The notes beneath the pieces are model-generated. The model worked only from the letters and a program-made list of their open reading frames with translations, did no database searches and had not been told where the DNA came from. Positions 47,666 to 59,811 of a stretch of 64,000 nucleotides of DNA are shown here, piece by piece. The stretch lies in contig JABBOT010000016.1 in assembly GCA_016165875.1 (NCBI GenBank), positions 10,292,063-10,356,062 of the forward strand. Direction: 5' to 3'. The DNA is from Acanthopleura granulata. Its lineage: Eukaryota > Mollusca > Polyplacophora > Chitonida > Chitonidae. A program made the translations under genes and the position numbers. How positions within the stretch are numbered: position 1 is the first letter of the stretch; every line of letters starts with the position of its first letter.

Positions 47666-48290
47666 ATACAATGCTTTCGAGGGAAGCAAGTGCCCCATCT
47701 GTCTGTCTATCTGTCCGTCAGTCACACTTTGGGTTTTGCCCCCCAAAAACTCATCCAGAACAGTTTGTTCAGATGCAGTTTGAAAACTAACCAAGCAGGA
47801 TTCTGCATACATGTATTTAGCTTGGGAATTAAATTTATTACATATTTCAAGTATAAAACAGTTGACTTCATGTCAGACTGATGAGTTGAGAAAACCAGAT
47901 ACCTTACAGTACCAGGTAACCCCACCCTATGCCACACACCTGTCATTCTAATTAACATCTTACCTAAAAAAGTGTGGTGAAATTTAAGAGCCTACTTTCT
48001 AGTCTAATTGGTCACGAACTAACCAGGTACGGCAAGAGCTAGCCAATCAGGCCCAGAAATAAACTGACTTATCGCAATTCGTGATTTCGTGATTTATGCA
48101 CCATGATTATGACATGTAAACATGTATATCGATCCACAACGTACCACTGCAGCTGCTTGCACAGAATGCTAATACATGCAGCCTATTCATTTTCAATTCC
48201 AGACCGCAGACTTGCTGTTTTTCTTGCGCCTACACTAATTTACTTGCACACAGACATTAGGTGAAAATACTGTCTAAATAACATGGCAGT

Positions 48291-48343
48291 CAATAACAGA
48301 AAACTCACAATAACAGAAAACTCACAATAACAGAAAACTCACA
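48291..48343. repeat. 17-base repeat, three copies
   Basis: CAATAACAGAAAACTCA is repeated three times head to tail with no mismatches in the first three copies. Confidence 0.9.
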
Positions 48344-51300
48344 AGCTTCACAACTACATTTGCATCCGTATTTTATGAAAACTATGCGCATTGTTCTGTT
48401 ACCAGACACTTTATAATTTTCAGTCTCCAGTCCGAAGTAGTTCCCCTGAAATGGTCCAATCACTGTTCAATCCTAATATACCTTCCCATGTTATCATTCA
48501 CCTCGTCGTTTGTTAGGCACTACAGAAGCCACAGGTGAGTGAATTAGTGCCCGGATGTGCGCAATCTGAAACTGCTTCAACACTTATCACAGCATGCAAT
48601 AATGTACATTATTATACAGTGATTTTTGATATTTGGGATAACACTGTACAAAGGTTTACAGACAAATGACTTTCATTCAAGACAAGCGGAAATTTCTAAA
48701 AGCCTTGTTATATCCCAGAATGTCATGTTTACTTTATTCATGACAAGGAATCAAGCAAGCAAATTTATACCTTCGAAACAAACTAGAACCTGAAGGTTAA
48801 AAGGGATCTGCTTGTTGCATATAGTGTAATTGCAAGATCATACGGTATACAATGGCCTCAGCAGTGGTGGGGGTTTCTAAATTGTATTTAGCATTTTGAA
48901 AGCATTGTGAAAGCAATACTTGTTTGTGATGATTTCAGCAATAAGAAACTAGCTGGCTCAATACCTACAACAGAACAGACATAACGCTGTTAAGAATGGT
49001 CATACCCGTGAAACCTGAACTCAAAACATGACCGTTCAGTCATTATGGTAAAGTTATGTACTAAGTCTCAATTCAATCTACTACAGTGTTTTGAAAAAAA
49101 ACAAACAACAAAAAACAGTCTGCAAAAGGGTTTAAGAGAAGGTCTGGACAAAGATAGAAATAATTTTGTCTAGATTGACTACAGTGGCCCAAAACTCAAG
49201 CTTCTCTGTAATTCCACCAGCTTATAGTTGGGCTCTGAATTGCTGTGGCTAATAAAATCTCTACTTACTATGAGCAATACACAGATACTGATACTAATTA
49301 TTGTTGCCCTTAAATTTACCGTACCTTAACTAAATTTAGAAAAGAAGTCAGCAAACTGTGCAAGTCCAAAACTGCCCCAAAAGCCACAATATTTGGAAAT
49401 TGACGAAGTAGCCCAAAGCACGATCTTGATCTGTAAGTCACCTCGGTGAAGTAGATCTTTGCCTGCACAGAAGTGGTGAGTAGCCCTAAGATCTTCTGTC
49501 AAATCATGCCTTACAAACGAAATTCTTTGAATTGACATATATGTGAGCTATGAGATAATGTTGTTTGAGCTAAACTGATTTGCACATGTAAGTGCAGACA
49601 TGTCTTTTATTTTCTTCTCTCTTTTTGTCGTTTTTGTCCTTGTTACCTACCATTTCAGTAAGGCCATCACAACACAGCACTTCCTCTTTCTGGTGGTGGT
49701 AGTGGTAGTAACATTTTCCGTTCCCAGAGGGGCCAATTTATGACACAATTGCAAGAACAATAATTTTGGACTATTGGGCAAAAACCAAATTACATTCTGC
49801 ATGTGATTGTTTTTCCCCATTACTGACACCATGGCAAAATTCAAAAACAAATACCAAAACAGCAGGTGGTCAGGTGGGTCTCCATCAAGGCGGCTCAAAA
49901 CGAAAATAATGAATCCTTCATATGTACATTGTAGAGAAAGAGAGTGCAGTCCATAGCAGACACAGGTATCCTACAGAGCCTCATCAAAGAAATAAACTGG
50001 CAACAAACATCAACTTTTACCTGAGAATATATTTAAATCAACAGATTAGAAAGCCTTCCACACCCATGTGTTAATGTCAAGCACACCATGGATACCATAA
50101 CTAGCTGGTCTTGTGCTAAAATAATGCAGCAAATTCAATGAGGTTACTCTACACTCCATTTAAATAACCAAGGACACAGTCAAAGTTGCTACCTTTCAGC
50201 CACCCTTAAGCTACACAGATTGTTTTTAAAGAACATACATGGACAGAGAGCCCTGTGGGAGAACAAATCATACATTAGCTGAGTTGTGTTTTGTTCAGAT
50301 TACATTTTGCCTTAGTATGATTCAAGGTTAAACAATAATGTATGTCGATATGGTCAGTCTAGGGTGGGTTTCACTGCCATAGTTTTTCTGTTATTTCTTG
50401 AAAACTTTCACGTTTCCAAATTCAATATAATTATGATATAGACTTGGTTCAGTTCTGTTCAGCAGTCTTACAATAACAATAGCTTGGAACACATCAAGTA
50501 CCGTGAGTGCAATAAACGCTGTGTTTGAAAGCCATCTGAGCGCACAGTGCGTAGTGCATAAGGGGTTAATGTGTAACTGGCCCATCTGGCTGTGTGGGCA
50601 CTGCACTTCCCTGCTATCTATATATATATATGAAGAAAACCATTACTTTTTTTTGAGCCAAGTTGGTCTCCCCTGTGTTTGAGGGGAGCACAAACCATGT
50701 TTAAGAACTTCAAAGGCCAGCCAAAGCTGCATGGAAATTTGTGACTTGCATACCAATACATCTTGGCTTTTGTTTGTGTTTCAACACTCAGTGGGTTTGG
50801 GTTGACCTCCAGCCCCACGACCTCTCTTCCCCAAAACTACACATAATGAATGCTTTTATTAGATCATTACAGCCAACACAGACAAAGTGACAAGAAAACG
50901 ATGAGTGTGTGTGCTGCATGAAAGAGGTTTTCTCTGTGCTCCAACTAGAGTAAACCTGCAAAGCTGACCATAATTTTGGTAAACTGCAGCAATGCAGTGG
51001 GCTGTGTTCCAGCATCTTTGACTAATGGAAAAGGGAAAAAAGTCCTCAGAGCCTTACCGAATTAAGACAGTGGATCGGGTTCTAACCCGCAACAAACATT
51101 CTTTTAAATGTCTCTCTGACCGAGTTACTGGAAATGCTTGACATATTGTAGCACACTAAGTAAAAAGTGCCAGCAGATGGGACACAAATGTTATTGTCAA
51201 AAAATGATTTGAGCCGTACTGCATCACTTAGTTACGTTGTACTACACAGTGACATTGTTCCTGTGGGGCTTACATGCCCAAATAGAAGAAAACACCTCAG

Positions 51301-51794
51301 GGATGCTAAAACAGGCCGCAGCAGTACACCCTAAAACTGGAACTACTTTAGTAAATCGGTGACAATTTTCACCACCACTGAAATACCCTCATAGGATTCT
51401 GTTCGCTTTGCTACCATATCCCAAAAATATACTAATAAAGCTAGGACAACAGTAAATCAGACTTGTATGTAGAAAGTGAAAAGAAAGAGTCAGAGAGACC
51501 TTTATCTTACTTTATGATATACAAGAACAGAGAATTGCATTACCCTTCAAATACATACATCCGAAAGTCAAAAGTATTACTGTACATATACAAGAATACA
51601 AGCTGCATACATACACAAAATTTACTTGAGGAATGGGTTTTTAGATAAACAGGGTCTCTATCAATCCACCTTTTTTAAGATAAAGAAAACAAGCAAATAG
51701 ACATATTTTGCCCTTTCACAGGAACAGGAATCACAAAATGAATGAAGTGTATGTAAAAAAAGGTTACATTAAATTTGCTGAATAATTACAGCTG

Positions 51795-52050
51795 TAAATG
51801 TCGTACTAATTAAATTACTGACGTGCTCATTTATCATAATCCCTGTATCCTGCATGTGTGTACAAATTCTGCAGAGATGCCAGCGCTGCCGTCCGTCTAA
51901 TTCCATTCCTTTTCAATCTCCTTTCACATGCCCAACAAGACTGCTCATTAATATGACAAACGATACCTGCTGCTGTTAATTACTGTAAATGACCTAAAAT
52001 TCCCCCTAGCCTAATGGAAAAAGTGCATTTGCAGGGTAAATAAAAGATTA
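51795..52050. promoter_or_regulatory. Candidate non-coding regulatory element, AT-core cluster
   Basis: Homeodomain-type cores cluster here: ACTAATTAAATTAC near 51806, TCATTAATATG near 51946 and GCTGTTAATTACTG near 51974. Short GC words lie between them (GCCAGCGCTGCC near 51879). No repeat family or reading frame explains the stretch. Function is inferred from composition only. Confidence 0.3.
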
Positions 52051-52142
52051 TAAAATTTTACTTCTGATGCTGAAACTCACATTTCTCCTTTAGGACACCA
52101 TTCTCCCTTCCAATCTTTCAGAGATCAACAGAACTCTCAGAA

Positions 52143-52305
52143 TGATTTATTTATTTATCTGACCGGTGTTTTACTCTATACTCAAGAATATTTCACTTAT
52201 ACGAAAACGGCCAGCATTATTGTGGGAAGAAACCGAGCAGAGCTTGGGGGAAACCCACGACCATTCGCAAGCTGCTGGTGGACCATACCATTTCGGCTTT
52301 AGAGG
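52143..52305 (-). repeat. SINE family 1 copy, inverted
   Basis: Tail TTTATTTATTTATCTGACC, GGTGTTTTACTCTATACTC, TTCACTTATACGAAAACGG, CAGCATTATTGTGGGAAG and CCACGACCATTCGCAAGC. Confidence 0.85.
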
Positions 52306-53214
52306 AACCACAACTCTGAGGTAGAATGAGCAGTCAGTTTTATTTAACAAGGGACAAAATTTTAGGCCATTTACAGCATGTGTGCCTCTGTTGGAAAATC
52401 AAAGACGGATGTGGAGCTTATTAGCGTTATCAGAGGGCTTTCTACCTGGTAGGCATACAGAGACTTGTTCTATATTCTATATTCCTTCTCTAAACGTACA
52501 TGCGGCTTTGATGAACACTCAAAAAGATAAAAGAAAACAATAAAACATGAAGCTTGGAACAAATTGCTGAAACAAATGCTATTAGAGGATTACTTCTGCA
52601 GTAATTTCTGTGACAGTATGACTGATAAATGTGCATCTTTTTGTGCAAAGAAAGTTACTTAATGCAACATAAACTTGCAATGTAAATCAATACATGCCTT
52701 TGTGAAACGCTCTGCAAACCCAGCTGTTTGATATACATGTTCTTCAGTGAAGTGTAGACCTCTCTTTGTAGCAGATCAAGTATCTGAAATAAACTACTAA
52801 CCTCTGGCAAGTAAATGAAACACTTTTCTACAGGTGTTCAATTGCAGAACAAGCTGAATTTGAATGTCATCTAAGTGGAAGGCATTCAACTAAATAATCG
52901 ACTTGCATTTGGTGTGCATATTAGTTTCTCAAGAAACAAAACCTAAATATTTAAAACCATCAGCATTCTGGAAATCAATAAAAGCAAAGCATATATATAT
53001 ATACATATATCTATATACATATATATATCCTTGAAAATATTGCAAAAGTGTAGAAGTGTATCTAAGGACTAAAAAGCTACTTCTTTGAAATATTTAGTGA
53101 TCTCTAGCTGGTACCTGGAAAGTGCCAGAGGGAGGAAGGGGGGTTATAGTTTATTTACATTCTGTCTGCCAGTGACATGAAAATAATTACTGGTGTTCAG
53201 CATTTCATCTGATG

Positions 53215-53246
53215 GCGGCCGCCACACCAGCTGTTGCCATGGAAAC
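53215..53246. promoter_or_regulatory. X-box (RFX-type) site next to GCGGCCGC
   Basis: GTTGCCATGGAAAC at 53233-53246 matches the palindromic RFX consensus GTNRCCATGGYAAC apart from one base (A for Y). GCGGCCGC lies just before it at 53215-53222. RFX factors drive ciliary and some neuronal genes in animals. The link to hyccin regulation is inference. Confidence 0.5.
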
Positions 53247-53276
53247 TACCATGACACAGATTGATGATGATGTGCA

Positions 53277-53347
53277 GAAAAAAAATGCATAGAAAGAAAA
53301 AAAAACCTAAAAAAAGGGGAGAGGGATGAAAAAAAAAAAGAAAAAAG
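53277..53347. repeat. A-rich low-complexity tract
   Basis: Runs of A broken by GG and AGAGGG (AAAAGGGGAGAGGG). It lies 30 bases after the X-box. Confidence 0.85.
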
Positions 53348-53684
53348 GTGAAACTTAATATTTTTCCACAAGGCAATTCCTTTCAACAACAAGTGCTCTA
53401 TACTAGTGATAACAGAATCATCGATTGATAAAAAAAGAAGGGAGACGAAGGCTGTATAATTTCTATTGTTCTCTCATCCACTGCGGCAAGTGTATTCCTA
53501 TGACACAAGTGGCCGCACAAAATAAGAGCCCATCTAAGGAGCCCTGGGAGTACGGCTAGGTGCTCCACCTTAATGATGACACGCGGTGATTACCTTGGCA
53601 GGGATGCACAGTACACAATGTCCATCCACTCTCCCTTTCATTCCTACCTCCTTACCATGAATACTCACATTTGAGTCTACATTT

Positions 53685-53698
53685 GCTGTCATGGTAAC
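53685..53698. promoter_or_regulatory. Second, weaker X-box-like site
   Basis: GCTGTCATGGTAAC keeps the CATGGTAAC half-site of the RFX consensus and differs at two bases in the other half. It lies 439 bases after the first site. Confidence 0.3.
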
Positions 53699-54339
53699 AG
53701 GTAAACCATTTTCGCGCAAGCGTCCACAAGGTGATGTGCATGATGTACACTTGTCTTAGGAAGCTTGGTGTACCTGACTCTATCTGAGTAGCTCTCTATT
53801 TACATCAGTAGTGTTTAATCTGCAGCTCAGAATTATGTCATTGATGACATCTTATCCCAATGAGATTCCACACAGAATTACATAATACTTGATACAGGGG
53901 TCTGGGTTTGAATACGTCACTAGCTATAATGGCTCTGTAGTAGCACTACACTGATGTAATGGCACTATAGTGATGTAATACCAGTACAGTGGAATTAACA
54001 TAGCTAAATTAAAAGATAGATATTTGGTAAACTTCTAAGTCTTGAATCAGGATGGCAGAATGAGATTGGATCACTAGATCATCATGCTTAGCTGTATCAA
54101 GAGACTTCAGCTGCAACTCTGATGAAAGCGAAAATCATTTCAGCTGAAATACAAGGCAATGAATTTGAACCTATGTGAAGTTAAGATTAGCATGACAGTG
54201 CCAGCGACCAGGTGACTAGAGTAGAGGTGTCAAGAGCAGTCTCGTGTCTGAAAACCCCTGGGAGATACCCATAGGGAGTTACGCTTGGTGCTGATACATC
54301 ATCAATCAAAACTGGCAAGCTGAGATCATGCAGTGCAAT

Positions 54340-54740
54340 TCATTACTTTATTTGATTGTTGTTTAATGTCATATTTAAGAAATACTAACTCACTTATACG
54401 ATAAGGTGGTCATCTTTTATCAGAGGAGAAAGCTGGACTGCCTGTCATAAACCATCTCTGGCAAGACACCAACAAACTTTCTTTTGGGTTATGAAAAGAT
54501 ATGTACACCATACTAGTGGAGATAAGTGGTCTTTCATGAATGTTAGATTGGTCAAACAGTCAAGTGAGTCTTGTAGACCACTTTTACTGCTACTATTTAG
54601 CAAGAGCCTTGAGAGCAGGGAAATGCACATGCAAATTCCATGTATCCAAGGCAGGGTTCGAATTGATAACTCATGTTTTCTAGCAACTGAAAGAAAAGCA
54701 GGTCCTTTAACATATCAGCCACAACCTGCTCTCTCTTGCT
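54340..54740 (-). repeat. SINE family 2, near full-length, inverted
   Basis: TTTGATTGTTGTTTAATGTC, CACTTATACGATAAGGTGGT, GACACCAACAAACTTTCTTT, GTACACCATACTAGTGGAGA and AGTGGTCTTTCATGAATGTT lead to the B-box complement CAGGGTTCGAATTGATAAC (about 54652-54670) and an A-box-like TGGCTGATATGTTAAAGG on the minus strand near 54705-54722. This is the best family 2 copy; it is about 400 bases long. Confidence 0.75.
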
Positions 54741-57331
54741 GTACAAGTCGATGGTACCATAAATCTTCAACCTTTTCAACCACTAAAGCACTTTTTTCAG
54801 CGGAATTTATGCACACAATGATTATGAAAATGATGACAAAAATGATTTGTTTGTGTGATTAAGGGTGCGACCTTCATAAAACTGTGCAAATTATTTGCAA
54901 ATCATGTGCAAATTAAAGGTTGAAGAATTAGGGCAGGTTAATTTGCATTTAGTATTTTCGCTGTCTTCACTATGACCTACAAGTAGCTTCGTTCAGTCTG
55001 CAGAATTACTCCTCTACCAAATAATCATATCACTGTTCTCCCTTCATGTTTTCATAGAGGCAAAAAATTGAAAATGTAAATTTTGATGGGCATTTCATGG
55101 AATCCATGTTCTTTTCCTTCTTGTCTTCAGTAATGAGTTTGGGGCATATTTATGACCCTCTGGCAAACCATAAAATCCATGGTTATGTTGATAATTTTAC
55201 ATGAAACCACCACTCAAATTGCAAATTCAGCACATTGTAAACCGCATTACTTAAGTACACTAGTACAGTCACAGCAAATATTTATGAAACTTGGGACTGG
55301 TGACTTACCAAGAAGTATTACATGCTGGAAGCGCACATCTTGGTAAATAATATGAGGATTCTAACCTCCTACCTCTCTGACATAAGTTCATTTCAAAAAT
55401 CTTAACCAACTATTCAGAAGTCATGAGGGAGACTGGTGGCTTTTCATTCACAGTCCATACACTTATGCCATCTGATTGAGAGATAGTTTAACCGAAAGTG
55501 TTTTTTTTTTTCTTGTAACTGTTACAAACTATGCAATAATCAAGAGCACTGAATTACATATATTTACTTTTTTATTTTGTTGTTGTTTTAGGCACTGATC
55601 AAACTGCAGAGCCAATGGTACATCAACAACTTTTAGTACATTAAAGTCCATACAGGTGAACTTTTTCATGTCATATTTATATGTGGACATATAACATTGA
55701 TGGAAGGCCACTGGAGTGCAATGAATTTCATGTATGACTACATGAGACATCACCAAAGGCTGCTAATTGTCACCAAGGTTCACAAAGAAGAATCTAGAAA
55801 ATTCCCAGTCAAAGAATTGTATTACATATTACCCCAGTGGTGAAATACATTATATATCCATCAAAGATCTTCTTAGGTTACAGTAAATCCCCATCTTGTG
55901 TGACATAGCACGTGAAAGGCGAGCATCTTTAATAACTACATCTGTAAAAAATGCCAATATCCAAGCAAATATATAACCCAGAGAAATATTTTGTCCTTTA
56001 TTTCTGAGTGTTAATTCATTTACAAAACAAATTTCTCTTTCGGTTTGATGAACCATTGTTCCTAGTGGCCCTCCATGCATAGATTAAATAGGCAGCATTT
56101 GTTTGGAAGACCTGAGTTTCAGCACCACAGGTAATATTTTATGGCAATAAAAATTAAATTTTTCGTGGAAAAATTTTTGGCCGTTTAAACTCTACTGACA
56201 ATGTGCCATCAATCTGTATGAAAGACAAGAGAGGGCAATATTTAATGCCAGCCCGTGGGAACAGCAAAAACTGATTATCCACATCCAGGTGTTTCATCCT
56301 CAACCATTAAAGGAGGTTAAGCCATGGGGCTCACTAATTTTTGTAAATTTCCAAACCCTTCTACTTAAAAAATCTGGTTATAATCAATTTATCTCCATAA
56401 GTTTATACATGTTTTCTTGCTTAACTGCCCCTGAGGCCTTTATTTGGATATTTTTTTTTATCAGAATCCAAATGGATTCCCTCTGATTTGTGAGAATCCA
56501 CAAGAATTGAGCCTGCTGCTCCAAGTGAAGGTATTAATATGAATAGAAGTAAACACATTTTGGAAATTCCACATTCATACCTCGGAATAACAAATGATGT
56601 AAAACTCTTAATTTCAAATGTCCAAAGGAGGTTGTTATTAATATAAAATTTCACAACATTCGGTCACATCAAAAATATATTCTGTGACTTTTCTTTTTTG
56701 CCTGAATCAATCCAGGCAGTTTGCACAAAGTTCATGAAGTTTGGGTTGAAGAGTGTCATAATGAGATCGAGTCATATGACATGCATGGATTCTTGTCAAA
56801 AGCAAAGCCCTGCTGCTTTCACGTTATAACTGCCACATTTGTCAAACAACAAATACAACAAAACTGGCCTTCATATTAAAGCCTGAGGGCTAATAAGCCT
56901 AGACCATGACATATGGTCCAACAACTCTCTATCTCCGCATGACACAGCCCTCCTGGCTAAACCAGCAGTACTGACAAGCAACGAGGCCGCTTATCTCCGA
57001 GTTGCAATCCGGAGTTGGAAACATTTCAGCCCATCGCATCCTTTGAATGTATATTACTTATTAACAAACTTGCCTGTTTTGCTGGTATTATCAAAGCTTA
57101 ACATCAGTTAAATCATAGGTTTTATCAACCCATACTTTCATAGCCAACTCAGAGACTTGAGAATTAACATAATCATATTGGATCAGCTTTCATGTAGGGC
57201 TGTTTACAACAATATTAACACAACATAAATGTTCAGCATTCTCTCCATCTTGGTAAACAACAGTCTGACTGCTCATGGTTTGAAGCCACACAAGTGTTCA
57301 ATGCAGTATTAATGCTTGAAGCAGGATCTGT

Positions 57332-57712
57332 CAAATGTTGTTACATCTGCAGTGCTGAATCACTTGACACTGTGACATCCTGGCTAAAATATTAGCCACT
57401 CCTCACCCTGCAAAATGTTACATTTATAGTGCTGACTCATGGTGACATTCTGGCCATAATGTTAGCCATTGCTCACCTTTCATAATGTTGTTACATTTAT
57501 AGTGCTAACTCACTCTTGACTTCCATAATGTTAGCCCTTGCTCGTCTCTCAGAATGTTGTTACATTTGTAGAGCTGACTCACTGTGACTTCCATAATGTC
57601 AGCCATTACTCACCTAGCTGTGAAATGTTACATTTGTAGTACAGATCAACTCACTCTGACTCATTCTGGCCACAATACTGGCCACTGCTCACCAACGTTA
57701 ATAATGTTATAG
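57332..57712. repeat. 70-80 base degenerate tandem repeat, five units
   Basis: The unit is AATGTTGTTACATTTATAGT, GCTGACTCACTGTGACTTCC, ATAATGTTAGCCATTGCTCA and a CCT-type end. The five units vary at CACTGTGAC and in length. Confidence 0.85.
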
Positions 57713-58399
57713 CTTGTAAACTGCTGGTGGCTCCACTCTGATATCTGGCCAAGCAAACACTCAGGATCTCATTCATGTGACACTCACCAGGGCCGATTTA
57801 ACAATACTTTAGAAATTCCTCTTTTACAAGTGACTCTTCCCATAAATCACAATGCCTAATGTTCTGTAAACCAGACATTATTTATAAAATAGTTATGAGA
57901 AATTTTACATGTTGAGATTGGCCATTCTCTTTAACATCAGGTGCTATATAGGGGTTTTATTCTACCTATCAGTTGGTTTTCATTAGTCATTACATGGACA
58001 CATGATATTCTCTAAAACATAATACACAATGACAATGCGCTCCAGCTAAGCAACATCACACCCACACAGTATACGATTTACATCCCACATTCAACAGTCA
58101 ATGATCCCCAGTGATTATTCTACTGCTGCTATCTCCCTTTGTGTACTTTCTGATGTCTGCATTTTTGTAAAGGTAACTTTGATGTACAGCTTCAATGACT
58201 TCAGGTACCAAATTAGCAGGAACACTTTTTTCCCCATAAAATAAAACAAAAGTCTGCACTTGTTTAACATCACATCTCTTTAAGCTTATGTTTCCTGATA
58301 TCCCATGACACAGCATGCACTAGCTGTGTATTAACAAACCGTGATCATGATTACTGTAATGTTATAATTACCTGAGCATTTAACTTTCAATTTTTTTCA
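57713..58399. other. Non-coding stretch, nothing recognised
   Basis: No exon with hyccin motifs and no repeat array were found. A 72-codon minus frame (58098-58316) shows no known motif. Confidence 0.3.
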
Positions 58400-58620
58400 T
58401 TGACTTATTAATTGATTGATGTTTCTATTTGTGGTAATATACAGAGGAACAATTCACTTAATGACAGGTCAACTTTACGGTTTTGAGAAGTCCTGACGAA
58501 CAAAGTTAACTGACAAACAACTGCTGTAAACCTGGAAGCCACCAAATCAGCAGGAGTTAGATTTGAACATACAACTTCACAAAGACAAGTCATTAAACTG
58601 TAACATTTGGGCAGCTAGAG
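58400..58620 (-). repeat. SINE family 2-like copy, inverted, worn
   Basis: TTGATTGATGTTTCTATTTG and CAATTCACTTAATGACAGG lead to AGCAGGAGTTAGATTTGAAC (worn B-box complement near 58552-58568). It follows the tail-to-head order of family 2. Confidence 0.5.
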
Positions 58621-58871
58621 CTCCAAACCTCAAGAGACATTCACCAGGGCAGAATGAAAACAGATAATGCCAAGCAAGCTTACAGTGCTGATGACCAAAA
58701 TATACAGGACCATCAGTCCTATTTCAAACCCTTCAAAGAATGAACTCTTGAAATATAGTGTAATATAAAAAGAAAAACAGAAAGAAAAAAAATGCCTGGG
58801 TTCAAGCGGGTATTTCCAGCCTATGTGTCATCAGCTTGTGTTCACCAAATGGTGTCTTCATGCTTTAGCAC

Positions 58872-59811
58872 ATGGATGAATTTAGGCCCAACATATCGTA
58901 TATATGTAGTGATTTGTACTTGGTGATTTCCAGCTTTACGGCTGTAAAGTATTTCAGAAATATGACCTCCAAATATGAGGGAAGTTGTGATTTTTCTCAC
59001 TTCGATATCAACTTGTGGCAAAAGTATGCATCACAGGAAAGAAAGAAGACCAGGTTCATGATCAGGACATCAAACTACTTCTGACACCATATTTATGATA
59101 TTTGTACATTCAGCGTAAACACAAATTCATTGTAGATGAATTATACATCATATAGACGTAAATGTGCCAAACATAGTAACTGGCCTTTGTAAACTTCTGA
59201 AGCCCTGTAGATCCTTTATTTCTTAAGACAGCTCAAAGATTTTCACCACAAGTACAGTACCGAAATAGCATTTACCACTGAGCGATCTTGAGCTTTACAG
59301 CTTTGACCGTTTTTTGTCACGTCACATATAAATACGGGGGGAACTGCACTTCTTCGCACTTTAATCGCAAGCAAAAATATGCATCACAGGAAAGAAATAA
59401 GACCAGATTTATGATCAGGACGTCAAACTACGTCAGATAGCATAGTTACCATATTTGTACATTCATCCTAAACACGAATTCATTGTAGATGTATTATATA
59501 GCATTTAAATGAAAATGTGCCAAATAGAGACAATGGGACTTTCGTAAACTTTTGAAGCCCTGTACATCCTGCATTTTTTAAGACAGCTCAAAGATTTTCA
59601 GCACACATACAGTACATATATAGTGTTTTCCACTGAGCGACCTTGAGCTTTATAACTTTAACCATCTTCTTTCACATGACCTGCAAAATGAGGAAAACTA
59701 CGCTTTTTCTCACTTCGATATCAACTTGTGGCAAAAGTATGCATCACAGGAAAGAAAGAAGACCAGATTCATGATCAGGACACCAAACTACATCAGGCAG
59801 CATATTTAAAA
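58872..59811. repeat. Three tandem units of 352-360 bases
   Basis: GCATCACAGGAAAGAAA recurs at 59029, 59381 and 59741. Each unit carries AGACCAGATTCATGATCAGG, TGTACATTCA(T/G)C(C/G)TAAACACGA, TGTGCCAAA and TTAAGACAGCTCAAAGATTT, then GAGCGA(T/C)CTTGAGCTTTA. The third unit is cut short. Frames are not kept, so it is not coding. Confidence 0.9.

Larger units (their letters stand above)
47408..51794 (-). other. Upstream intron or 5' region of hyccin
   Basis: I searched the gene strand for the expected upstream hyccin peptides (CIEALLLGVYN, IPSL, the N-terminal MF-SE-x-x-VEEWL type) and found none. It contains a SINE at 47500 and a 17-base triplet repeat at 48291. Otherwise no gene is recognised. 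Confidence 0.5.

Noticed and set aside
53651..53700. Possible alternative first coding exon ending CATG|GTAAGG
   Set aside because: The short peptide does not resemble any hyccin N-terminus and the ATG context is not distinctive; it overlaps the weak X-box.
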